Source: Capitella teleta
Taxonomy: Eukaryota; Annelida; Polychaeta; Capitellidae
DNA: 64,000 nt
Reading direction: 5' to 3'
NCBI GenBank assembly: GCA_000328365.1
Contig: KB311953.1
Coordinates: forward strand, 305,920-369,919
In this document: in pieces, positions 46,302 to 57,366 of the stretch
Layout of the letters: each line of letters begins with the position of its first letter
Position numbering within the stretch: the first letter of the stretch is position 1
Notes under the pieces: generated by a model
The model's input: the letters and a program-made list of their open reading frames with translations, nothing else
Told to the model about the DNA's origin: nothing
Databases searched by the model: none
Program-made: the position numbers and the translations under genes

Positions 46302-47676
46302 ATGAAGCTGTCCGTCTGCTTCATTGCGTTGTGCCTTCTACCAATCGCCACAGGTTAGAAACCCTTTTCCGGAAGTTAGCTCTTTATTATTTGATTTTTC
46401 CAGCATTCTCTCTGTTTAAAATTTGTCCTATACTTGACTGTGAAGAATCGTGCCGGGATGGAAGAGTGGAAGTGGATGGCTGTGAAACTTGTACCTGTGT
46501 GGATATATGCGAGGTCTGACCATCTCATAACATGATATAACTGATAACACTGCCTTTATTTTAGGAAGCAGGCTGTGGAAAGGGATCTGATGACTACACT
46601 TGTCAAGTTATATCGACAAATGGTTATAGAAGAACCAAGAATGGTGAAGTAATGAGTGTGTACCGTGCCAAATGCAATAAAGGTGGGGTTAATATCTAGT
46701 TTCAACATAAATAAATGTACTGCTAAAGGACACTTTTAAACAACCCTAGATTAGTAGATTAACTTCTGTTTTATCAATTTTTCTTTTGCAGTGTGTCCAC
46801 CGGATCCTGTTTGTGACAAGAAGTGCTATTTTGGTTCAGAACTCAAAGATGAATGTCCAACATGTGACTGCAAGGACATTTGCAAGGTTACAATCACATT
46901 CATTCGTACACCTACGATATAATTGCATAATAGTTTATTGAATGCAAACAAATTTTAACTACTCAAATGTGAGTTTAATTTAGTATTTGTATTTGTTTTG
47001 TATCAACAGGAGAAGAATGTCGAATGCCCAGAGAACTTCAGATGTGAAGTAAATGGGTCGCACATTGTCGGGATTGGTTACCCCATTACTTGGGAAACAG
47101 GTTGTGTGCAAGGTGGGTAAATTTCATGCAGTTTATCGCTTTGGTGGATCGTAGGCAAAAGTGAGCTAATAAAATAGGCATTGGCTTATATCCTGATATT
47201 AAGTATGAAAGGGGTCCAGTGGTTGCATTTAGGAAAAGCTGATGGCTTAGCTCTCTTAATGACCAAAGTTAATGGATAAAAATTTGGATAAAATAAACAG
47301 GCAGCAAAAGAGCTCAGTTTGTTGCACAAAGGTGTTGGGTAATCAGGAGCGCCACGCCACGCCAGGAATGAGAGGGGTTTTCGGCCCACAGCGAGGCAAA
47401 AAGAGAACTCCGGTCAGGCCATGGGCTGAGTGGAGAGGGGGTTCGGACCCTAGGTCGTAGTCAAGTGTCCCGACATCACATTTGCCTATGTATGTCTCCC
47501 CTGTGTTAGGCATTATTCTGATTTCAGATGTTTGCAAAGCGGGCGAACCAGAAGTTGACAACAACGGTTTTCGCGTCCGCTGCAATGGTCACGAGGAGAA
47601 TACATGCTCTGAGGGATTCACTTGTGTACTTCACTCGAATGGCGACGGTTCCTGCTGCCCTGGGGATCAGAATTAG
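46302..47676 (+). CDS. Antistasin gene 2: short 6-exon derivative of gene 1
   Basis: Six exons join in frame to 208 residues: 46302-46353, 46404-46513, 46565-46682, 46792-46886, 47010-47112, 47528-47676. They correspond to exon 1 and exons 10-14 of gene 1: signal peptide (MKLSVCFIALCLLPIATG), antistasin module (CRDGRVEVDGCETCTC), partner module, antistasin module (CYFGSELKDECPTCDC), partner module, lustrin-like end. Exon 2 has a fresh start (AFSLFKICPILDC). The two introns around its exon 3 are almost base-for-base the same as in gene 1, including an unusual GTCTGA donor, so the duplication or a conversion event is recent. All cassette phases are kept, so loss of exons 2-9 left a usable frame. 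The last intron (415 bp) carries extra sequence absent from gene 1. Confidence 0.88.
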
Positions 47677-47915
47677 CTCGAATGAAAGGAAAACAAGAAA
47701 TGCATTGTAATTCATGAATAAATAATTCATATGCATCATTAATTGTCAAAATTAATCCTCTATGTTTTTGACACTTTTGAACTTATACGTTTTCAGCTTT
47801 TCAGTCGTATGATTATACTAGGTAGCTAATGCAGGGTTTGAACTTAATTGTTGACACGATCATTTCGCGTTTTGCTTGTGGATTTCTTTTGTCATGGCGG
47901 GCACACAAAAGGTGG

Positions 47916-47949
<34 letters not shown>

Positions 47950-48817
47950 AAACAAACAAACAGCTAACAAACAAACACAAAAGAAGCAAGAATCAATCAG
48001 AGATGTGACCAAGGAAAATTTTTAATTAAGATATTGATAAACCTTGATCAAGGAAACATGAACGTAATCGCAGCAATATTAGTTCATGATGCTAAACTAT
48101 AGTATATGCTTCAATTTATGATTTACAGCAGTATTGCGCAACTAATGAGCTAGATATGCATTTCTACCTGTGTATGATGAAAATTAATACAATCCAACCA
48201 TTCTAAGGATTGTTAATACTACAGCATATATAGGCTGTGCAGAACCATCGAATGTGCCAGATGGTCTGACTCAATCTGTATGTTGACAGAAGTTGACATA
48301 TTTATGGCTCTACCAGGGGTCAGCTGGGCTCAGCCCAGAATACTTGGTATGTGCATTTGATTGATTATAATTATTACACTAAGCTAAACCAATTATCATT
48401 GCAGTTTACCACCCAGTCAAATAACGTCATAATTGGCCAAATTTGATGGCAATAAAAGTTTAATGATCAAATAAATTCAAAATAATAATCAATTATGCAA
48501 TTAAATGCTTTAATGACCACAATGATCTTGAATTTCAAGCAATTTCATATAAAATCAGGATTTCGTAATTTCAATGCCAAAACCCGCTTAACAACCGAGA
48601 TATTTGCATTTAAAAAAGCCTAAATTACTATTATGCAAGATTACGCAAGAACGGTGCATCTGAGTGAGGCTGGCATCTCATTTTAGGTATTAATTTTAAA
48701 TAATTTTTTTATTAAAACGTAAAATTATAAGGAAAATTTTTAATTTAAAATTTTCCTTAAAAAAACACGTAAAGTAACAGCTTTTCAGTCGTATTAACAA
48801 AATTTTAAAATTAATTC
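47677..48817. other. Intergenic, poly(A) run, no gene seen
   Basis: A 33-nt A run at 47916-47948 followed by (AAAC)n. A near-perfect AT-rich hairpin, AAGGAAAATT...AATTTTCCTT, lies near 48731-48760. Confidence 0.5.
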
Positions 48818-49006
48818 CGCACAACGTGGAGCTCGAACCCACAACCCTGAGATTAAGAGTCTCATGCTCTACCGACTGAGCTAGCCGGGCTGGTGGAAAA
48901 GCAGCTTCAGCGCTGAAAGTCTGATCGAAATGTGCCTTTGCTCTGAGGTTGGCATCTCATTTTAAGTATTGATTTAAATTATGTATTTTATTACATCGTA
49001 AAATTG
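48666..49006. repeat. Two 60-bp direct repeats flanking the tRNA gene, period about 279
   Basis: GAGG(C/T)TGGCATCTCATTTTA begins both copies (48666 and 48945). Similarity continues through GTATT(A/G)ATTT to CGTAAAATT (about 48727 and 49005). The tRNA-Lys gene lies between them, suggesting a tRNA-bearing unit that was partly duplicated. Confidence 0.75.
48818..48890 (-). tRNA. tRNA-Lys (CTT anticodon)
   Basis: Read on the minus strand the 73 nt fold as a tRNA: acceptor GCCCGGC/GTTGTGC, D arm GCTC-AGTCGGTA-GAGC, anticodon arm TGAGA-CTCTTAA-TCTCA with anticodon CTT, variable loop, and T arm GTGGG-TTCGAGC-TCCAC. Box A TAGCTCAGTCGG and box B GGTTCGAGCTC are intact, and TTTT follows within about 30 nt. 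One acceptor pair (3-70) is a C-T mismatch, so a mildly decayed copy is possible. No intron and no encoded CCA, as expected. Confidence 0.93.
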
Positions 49007-49128
49007 TCTCAATAACTCTATCCACGTCTGAGAATCGTAGAAGGATGAGAGACGAGACTTAAAGTTGTGCAATTGAATGCGAATGAATTCTCGGTTTAAT
49101 ATATGCTATTGTGAAACGGTGAGATGCA

Positions 49129-49299
49129 CAGGGCTCAAAATAAGAGAAAAAGTTTACTCGCCACGTGGCGAGCAAACTTTTGATTTAGAGGACTAAAGTT
49201 TCACTCGCCATCTGGCGACCATTCTTGATATTTTAAGTCACCAGCGAGAATTTTTTCTCGCCACTACTGGCAAGTAGTTGAGTCTTAATTCGAGCCCTG
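49129..49299. mobile_element. hAT-type MITE (171 bp)
   Basis: Ends are CAGGGCTCAAAATAAGA and TCTTAATTCGAGCCCTG, inverted repeats of the CAGGGCTCGAAWTTAA hAT kind. Flanks GAGATGCA and GAAATGCC match 6 of 8, a worn target duplication. The 16-bp perfect palindrome CTCGCCACGTGGCGAG and two related TCGCCA...TGGCGA hairpins lie inside. Confidence 0.82.
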
Positions 49300-51039
49300 G
49301 AAATGCCCGCACATAAATATACACATATAGGTGGGGTGGATGTGTGGGCCGTTTGAATGAATGATCTTGAACAACTTGACATCACATCATCTCCCTTGTA
49401 GCCAGTGCCATTGGTTTCTGACAGACTGTCGTGAGTGTTGTCAATGTTTACGATTTAAGAAAGTAAATGGATATCGTGTGGTATCAAACCACAAAACTGA
49501 TTGTAATGAATTGGTTACTCAAGTGAAGTTAAGTATCAAAACTACCGCTCTAAGAGTTAGTTGAAGGCGAGTGGTTCATTGGATGTTGGGTGTTTGTACA
49601 ACATCACGCAATAGATCAGTGAGTGACCTCTGAATCAGTATTCGTGACCTTTCTTTATTGTACACTGTACAATGATACAAGGTAGGAAGTATTTGGCGCA
49701 AGGGAAATTTTGGCTCACACTTACAAGTAACAGCTAACACGCATTGTGTAACACTCACTGGTGCTGTGGCGTCGTCTGCTCGTTAGACAATGGCTAACAC
49801 GAGAATCGTCGATCGCTATAATCTTTGCGTTATAACTCCGAACGCTGAAAACGATTGAGTGCGTTATGATTTATGGATCTTTCGGTATTGCACCACTGCA
49901 TGCATTCCGCATATAGGCCGGTTTAATGCTGAGCCGCGGTGCCGAGGGTCTTACGACTGAGACTGAAGCATTTGTTCAAACCCACTGAACCCGTTCAGTC
50001 ACAAGAACTGTGACGAATGGGGGAGCATCCCTCCGCCCCAATTCGACACTCACCTTTTTATATATATTCACAGAATAACATATTTTTCGGGTTTTCTATC
50101 TTTTGCTTCGGAAATAAGTTTCAGCGTTTACTGTAAATATATATTTCTTTAATACTAAAACTACTTGTATACAGTCACCCCTCGAAATCTCAACACTCTT
50201 GGTTATACAAAATTTTGCATGGCTTGTGGAGCGTTCGATATGGTAAACATGAGTCACAGTTGGTTGTCACAACATTTGTCCTTTGTGGCTTTTATTTTTA
50301 ACGTAAACAACTTTGAATGGATTGATCATTCGTTCAAATTATTACAACACACAGGAGCTAGGTGTCGGCCACCTTAAATAAATGATGAATCTTTAGTTAG
50401 CTCGAGTCGTAGAATGTGTCTTCACAGCATTGTTTCTCTAGCTTCACAAGGTTGCTCTCAATCTAGTAAATTCTTCTGTCTAGGAAAACTTCGACAAAAA
50501 TTATATCGGCATCTATCGATCTTCCCCACAATAATACAAATTTAAATTTATAATAGATTGCATATCATTGCATGAGAATTTGTTGGTCATCATGATCACT
50601 GTAGGTACTCAATTTAATAAAGATTCTAATGATTCTATGGTTTAAATACACGTACAGGTATAGAAAAATAGCTCCACTCTGTAAATCTCACAATATAATT
50701 TAACCGTACTAAAAATAATGATCCTGAAAGTAGAAATAATAATATTCTAATATTATTAGAAATATTATAAAAAAGTATAAGCAACATTAATCTAAATTTG
50801 CATTTTAGGCCAATTGAATACATGCATACGGTGTACATGAAATTCAATGTTCAATTTTCGTTAATAAAACACTTGTTTATAGTTGTAATACTTTTTTTTC
50901 CCCGTTTATTTCGAACAACAGCTGGTAAGCAACCCTGGCGATTTTGGTTTAACAGATCAATTCATACCGAGAAACGAACAAAATATTAAAAGAAAAACAT
51001 GACGCAAACAACTTTAATTCAATCAATAAAAACAACTTC
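49300..51039. other. Intergenic between antistasin genes 2 and 3
   Basis: Holds the micro-MITE below. No gene recognised; the frames present are short and have no domain features. Confidence 0.4.
49733..49801. mobile_element. Micro-MITE (51 bp) with 9-bp target duplication
   Basis: Element 49742-49792: CATTGTGTAAC ... GTTAGACAATG, same ends and core as the element at 2168. Perfect flanking GCTAACACG (49733-49741 and 49793-49801). It is 14 bp shorter in the middle than the first copy. Confidence 0.8.
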
Positions 51040-51047
51040 CATAAAAG
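51040..51047 (+). promoter_or_regulatory. TATA-like box of antistasin gene 3
   Basis: CATAAAAG 54 bp before the ATG, at the place of TATAAAAG in genes 1 and 2. The flanks are diverged. Confidence 0.5.
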
Positions 51048-51093
51048 GCGCGTGAAATCAACCAAATGTTCAATAAAATCCTGAACAGCGAAG

Positions 51094-54000
51094 ATGAAAC
51101 ATCTTCTCAGCATCGTGTTGTGCCTCCAACTATTCATCAGAACAGGTAAGATATTCACTTCTAAAGTTATCCAAGGGTATTGGGTTCGATTAATTCCTGG
51201 TAAAGGATGGAATAATGGTATCGGATTCCATGTCGATACTTGGTACGCGCTTGGCCGGATCCTTGTGTTTGAAGATGGCTCCAGTTCTTGCTTAATTGCA
51301 CTTCTGGTAGTTGGAATGGCGTTGCTGTAATGGGTCCAATAACCAGGCATTGCGAAATTTGATAGTCTTAATAATGACGCCAGTGTACTGTGTATCTGGG
51401 CATAGATGGAAGTCGTGAGATTGATGTTATTATCGGATATGCAGAAAATTAGCAAAATTGTATTTTACTACATTTAGGCCCTACTGTATTTCAGAGGCTG
51501 CTACTCTTCCCTGTCCTGACATTGCCTGCGAGGAACTCTGTCGTTGGGGAAGAAAGGAGGTCGATGGTTGTCCATCGTGTGAGTGCAACAACAACCCCTG
51601 CGAAGTAAGAAAATTGCAACAACAAAAAAAGAGTCCCATCTCTTTTGTTCCACTATCTTATTGTTTCCTCAGAATGTCAAATGTCCTTTTGAAGAAAGAT
51701 GTTCACCAAAAGAAACCTGCAATGGGGATGAATGTCACTGGGAGACTGAGTGTGAGAGTGGTACGTGCCTTCGAGTATATATTCTCATAAGCTCCTACAG
51801 TTGCTGGCCTCGGACGAAATGGCTTCTATGAACACTATAATGTTATAAGTTCCAAGCCATCCATTGATCATTTGGGTTATTGGCCCTATAGAAGCTGTTC
51901 TGTCTAATGCGTTTTTAGTTTTGACAAAACCCAAGGAAATTCGAATGTGGCGTGTTTAATATAACATTTATTACCAGGAAGAATACTAGGACGCAAAGCC
52001 TGTGGGTTCACATGTCGATTTGGTTGGATTATGAAGAATGGCTATGAGTCATGCGATTGTGCCGATCCGTGCGAGGTTGTTATACGTGACGTCACGATTA
52101 ACTTTTAAATGTAGGTCAATTTCAGAACAAAATATGCGAAAACGGAAAGTACTGCATTGTAAAGCAGATTCCAAAGTCGGAAGAACTGCTCGCAAAATGT
52201 GTGAAACCAGAAGGTAGATTGATAAACATCATTTTTAGGAAATCTTATACTGTGTTGGACTTTGCTCTACTCAGATTCCCAAATGTGTCCTGTTACTAAG
52301 AAGTCCAGCTTCCGGAAATGCGTTGACCATTGTCCAGCTGACGGATGTCCACCCGGGGAGGTATGCTGCAAGCAGGGGTGTAGCAGCTCATGCCTCAAGA
52401 GTACGCATGCGCAACTATTGTGGGTGTGCGGTAATGTCAAGATTCATCAACAGATGTGAAGTATTGTGAGGTGAAGAAACGACACAACGTCAGCAGGGCA
52501 CTATGTCCCGATGCCGGATGTCCAGAGGGACAGCTGTGCTGCTCAGATGACTACGGGGACACCGTTTGCACCAAAGGTATTCAATTAACGATAACTCCGA
52601 GAGGCAATCATTGTTATCAAACCCAATGTATCAACAAATTCATCGATTGTATATGGCCGGAGATCTTTAAATATTGTTAATTAAAGGATGTCCCAGACCA
52701 AATCCTGAAGGATGTGTTCGTAAAGGGTGCAAGTATGGAAGAAAGATAGACGAGAATGGCTGCCCGACATGTCAATGCGACGAAGATCCATTCAAGGTAA
52801 GCCAACAAATGTGGACACGTTGGCCAGAACGTATCTCGCTGTTCCCACAGATAATCATGCGCAGGTTTAATTACAGGTGATTCAGTGCAGAGCGGGCTAT
52901 AAATTTGGTCGACCTCCCCCTCCTCCCTTACTTTTAATACCGACCCTGCCCCCTGGTTGGACTCCAAAAGGGTTTCCGGAAATCTTCGAGTACTCGGGGA
53001 TTAAGGGAGAATGCTACAGGGGTACAGTACACGCTTCCTATTTTGATAATTGGTGATAATATGTTCAATGAACTTTTCCCCACAGATTGTCCTAAACTTG
53101 ATTGTAGAAATCGATGTCAGTTTGGAAAAGTTGAAATCGACGGCTGTGAAAGTTGCACTTGCATTGACCCATGCACGGTCAGTTGAACCATAGATATAGA
53201 GATAAGCTTCTTCCTCAACAAGATGGGACATCGGCCTATCGATCTTCCCGTTGTGACAAAATGGCCAAAACGTGTCCCCTAACTGAGCCACTTGCAGTTT
53301 CGCACGAATAATAAAATAACGTCTATCAGACATAAAATTCATACTATGATGTGTGTAAAAATGCAGAAAAGATAAATCCGAGCGCAAACTTGCTAAATTA
53401 TTATTTATTTGTTAATAATTTGTGCGTTTTCGATTGTGCCGAAACCGGAATCTGCGATAATCGAGTGAACGGTTGACAGGGTTGCAATGGCAACACTTTG
53501 GGGCGTGTAGGAAGTTGGGGGACACGCGATGACCACTTTTCATGAGCGATGTCTGATCTGGGATACTAACAGGAAGAAGCTCATCTTCATATCTATGAGT
53601 AGAACACAAAGGAATGAGTGTGATTGATCAAATGATTTCAACAGGAATCTCCGTGTGGAGACAAGTATCGTTGTGAGTATTTTGGGACAAATGAATCGAG
53701 GAGGACTAAATATGGAAATTACCAGTATTATAGGACTAAATGCATTCGACGTAAGTCTAATCTATACTAATTTATTCGTATGCGCCTTCAGCCAATCACA
53801 TTTCCTATTATAACATATAAGATGGCTTTCAATCTAAGTAGAAGTCAAATCGAAATGGAGCAACCCAAGATTCTGTTCGTCCGTTTTTCTTTTGCAGTGT
53901 GTCCACCGGGTCCTGTTTGCGACAAGAAATGCTATTTTGGTTCAGAACTCAAAGATGAATGTCCAACATGTGACTGCAAGGACATTTGCAAGGTTGTTGT

Positions 54001-54593
54001 TATCACAGTGGTTTTTACTTTTTTTAATGATTGTTGTATGCTACACAGAATTAGATCAATGTTGCATCAGTTTCACCAGTTGGGTCAAAATATTTTCATG
54101 TTATGATTTCTCAATTTCATCAGATACGGAATATCAAATGTCCAGAGAAATTTCATTGTGAAGTTGTTCGTTCATATTGTGTCATTGGTTATTGCCATTT
54201 GGGAACAGATTGCGCGCAAGGTAGGTGAGCCCCATGTAGCAACAATTGTTAGGGATTCGCAGATATCCGGATTGAATCAAATCCAAAATCCAGACATCCG
54301 CGCTGTCAACGGTATATCCGATCTACAATATCCAAAATCCGTTCTTGCATTCGGTATTTATCACCATCTGCACATCCCTAACTAATTTGACCTTTGACTT
54401 TATGCAGCATAAATCACGAGCAAATTGTCTTCCAGATGTGTGTGTAGCGGGCGAACCTGAAGTTGACATCAGCGGTTATCGCGTCCGTTGCAAGGGTCAA
54501 AGGAAAAAGGCATGTTCCAAGGGATTCACTTGCGTACCTCACTCGGACGGCAACGATGGTTCCTGCTGCCCTGGGCACCACAATCAGCTCTGA
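51094..54593 (+). CDS. Antistasin gene 3: 14-exon paralog of gene 1
   Basis: Fourteen exons join in frame to 495 residues: 51094-51145, 51495-51604, 51673-51760, 51978-52075, 52126-52213, 52275-52400, 52454-52576, 52687-52796, 52877-53021, 53086-53177, 53645-53750, 53898-53992, 54124-54220, 54436-54593. Order and phases equal gene 1: signal peptide (MKHLLSIVLCLQLFIRTG), five antistasin-partner cassettes with two WAP-like exons (CPADGCPPGEVCCKQG; CPDAGCPEGQLCCSDD) after the second, and a lustrin-like end (CSKGFTCVPHSDGNDGSCCP). Exon 2 is almost identical in DNA to exon 2 of gene 1 while other exons differ more, which points to local conversion. Exon 9 is a proline-rich link (RPPPPPLLLIPTLPPG) with few Cys, not a full partner module. 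Intron 13 carries a small MITE. Role by family: secreted protease inhibitor. Confidence 0.9.
54250..54380. mobile_element. Small hAT-like MITE in antistasin gene 3 intron 13 (131 bp)
   Basis: The left end TAGGGATTCGCAGAT and right end ATCTGCACATCCCTA are inverted repeats. ATCC-rich subterminal boxes (GATATCCGGAT, GGTATATCCGAT, AATATCCAAAATCC) recall the larger hAT element at 25956. Target duplication unclear. Confidence 0.65.
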
Positions 54594-54597
54594 TGAC

Positions 54598-54644
54598 CCC
54601 CCCACCCCCTGCCCGCCCGCCCGCCCGCAAAAAAAAAAAAAAAA

Positions 54645-54675
<31 letters not shown>

Positions 54676-54720
54676 ATCAATCAATCAATCAATAAATAAA
54701 TAAATAAATAAATAAAATAA
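54598..54720. repeat. Simple repeats: (CCCG)n, A run, (AAAT)n, (CAAT)n
   Basis: Directly after the stop of antistasin gene 3: C-rich, (GCCC)n, an A run, then about 15 AAAT units interrupted by CAAT units. The AATAAA steps inside could serve as poly(A) signals. Confidence 0.9.
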
Positions 54721-54982
54721 TTAAGTTGAATAGTGAATAACTTATTTTGCCTGTACCACTTCTCAATATGCGATTTCAGTTGTTCAGTCGAATGATTGTA
54801 CTTGATCTTGTGTTAAATTACTTGTTAAATTATTTCCCTGCACAAGCGATTGTTCTGTTTTGGTTTGTATTTCTTTGTACGTCATTTAGTGCGCACAGAG
54901 TTCTGTGTGCACAATGAGAACAAATAACAAGTTAATTTGATGAAACGATAAGATGAATAGAAAGAGTAGGCCCTAACAAGTG

Positions 54983-55014
<32 letters not shown>

Positions 55015-57366
55015 AAGATTGCAATAATCCCAATCCCGGAACTTCATACAGAAAATCGCACAAAGTATGCGTCACAGGCAAAAACACCCTGGGGAGAACG
55101 CGAGTGCTTTAGCTCTCTTTTTGGTCAAAATACCCGATGCAAGAACATGACTGTTCGATAACTTTGTTTTGACACTCCCTTGACCTTCGATCCTCCTGTG
55201 GATTTCAATGTGAAGCCATACACACTGTATGGCTAATATGATAATAACGAAGCTCTTTGGTTTATTGGTCAGCGTCATATCGCTGAGTGGACAAAGAATA
55301 ACACATAATATATCACTATTATAGTCATGAGATAGCATCACAGACCTGTAGACCCATAGAAATATAAAGGAGTAACTAGAATGATTATAGCGGTCACGTG
55401 ATTGGTCAGAATTGAAGCCAGATTTAAGGAGATTTATGAATGAAAACTCGATATGCTAGTGTTTTATGCTATAAATAGCATACTGATAGTCCCCATAAAT
55501 TTCAAGCTACTGCGAATGGACGTTTTAAGATTGCACAGTCATTCTAGTATACTTCTATGTGTAGACCCGATTCAGCGATTCTTAAATCAAAGTACCATTG
55601 TAAGAAGTACACGAATCTCTCAAGTACGGCTATAATCACTAACGGATACCATAGCAAACACTGAGTACTTTAAACTAATTAATTATTGGCATGTGCATAA
55701 TTAACCGACGCAGAATAGCAGAGCGCTTGCAAAACATGAAATGTTGATGCTGAAAGGTTTGATAATTCATTCTGCTTTGTCTACTCTCGTCAACAAATTG
55801 CAGCGCATATTTCCTCTTAAATAGAATTGCATTTTTAACAAGTCCCCCACAGCCATTGGTCAGTTATTATACAATCAACCAATCAATCAACTGTATTCAA
55901 AATCCCAGCAACCTGGGAGCGCTCTTCATTAACTGGCTTCGTTGGGGACCGGCACGAGATGCGAGTCAACACACTTAACCCGATGAGGTTTGTAATTGAC
56001 GAGTTGTTTTGCAGGCGCAATTTCCCCTTCTACACTTCAAACAATGTTCGCCAAAATTCAGGTAATAAAAACGCAGTAAAATGCAAAACTCAATACACAA
56101 GAACAGCTCAAGTATATTGGTTTCTGAATGAGTATTTGTTACCCTGCGATTTGGGATGATAGCAATATTATAATTGAGATGTACGAGATGCCACAGTCAT
56201 ATGAATATGAATACGATATAATTATTACTGCAGTTCTAACTATAATTATTGCATGGGGAATTTTTACTATTATTCCACTATCTATACAATTATATAGGCC
56301 AACAACTGAACCTAGCTTTAGTAGGTATGCCTATGCAGTAACCTGCCTCTAGGCAAGTACGTGCAAAATATTAGGAAGCAATATATAACATTACTATATA
56401 AAATGTCCCATTTGAATCCAAATATATAGAGGCATGAACAGAATTGCATTCTGCGCTCCAATTGTGATGGCGTAGTATTTCCGATTTGGACCTTAAGTGA
56501 ACCGTGTCATTTCTATGTTTGCCCCAATGTGCCCTTGGGCATGGCTTTGTTTACCCAATCGGGTTTCAGCATACAACCATCCATTGTCGGTGAATCCCAA
56601 GTGAGGAGGAACTGTTGAAGGTAAACACACTGCATGATGGTGACAGTGCCTCAACACAGTAACCATGGTTACTATACGCGGGACAAGCTGAAAAAAAAAA
56701 AAAGTTTGCATGTTTGGATATTACCATTGAAGAAATCCAAAACGCGGATAGCCATTAATAACATACACCTCTAATTAATCCTAATAGGTAGAGATATTAA
56801 CTGTAGGTGAAATTTCACGCGGATAAGACATTAAGAGTTAGGGGATAAATCTAGACTATGTTACGCTTTTATGTATAGTTCCAAAGAGGGATCATTATCA
56901 AGCAATGTGGTGGTCTCCATCTATTCTACCGATCGATGCTTGATCTCACTATAACAGAGCATTAAAATCTGACCACAACCAGCCAAGCAGCCTTATTGCC
57001 TACTAGTATTGTTAGAGTTAAACCTGATGCTTTAATCTTAGATTCTCCTGAGACTGATGTTACATAATATGTACTAATAAGCAGTTGTAAGTAAGTTCTG
57101 TCGGAGTGGCGAATAATTATACCCGGATGCTGGGCGCCATGGTCCTTCAGTATGTTTTCGCGAATGTCAGTGTCCTAAGTGGAGCTGATAATTGGTGCAA
57201 TACATAATATTGCAATACATCACTGACCAAGGGCAGGCCTCTTCGGGTTATTAATCTGCCCAGGGAGGAAAACAACCCGCACTCGATTCGCTTCGAGTGT
57301 TGCGCTTCGGTGGCTTTATTCATTCGTCGTTGCACCATCAGCAACTGAGCTCAAATCGTGGTTTTG
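54721..57366. other. Intergenic, no gene seen
   Basis: A 30-nt A run at 54983-55012. About 2.6 kb of AT-rich DNA with short frames only. The last 100 bp upstream of the channel ATG is less AT-rich and likely 5' UTR/promoter. Confidence 0.4.

Noticed and set aside
47343-47460. Possible second SINE type in the last intron of antistasin gene 2 (GGTTCGGACCC looks like a B box)
   Set aside because: No matching A box at the right distance, no tail and no target duplication.
55959-56352. Plus frames, one with a hydrophobic stretch (IIITAVLTIIIAWGIF)
   Set aside because: AT-rich DNA yields such hydrophobic runs by chance; no start context, exon partner or homology.
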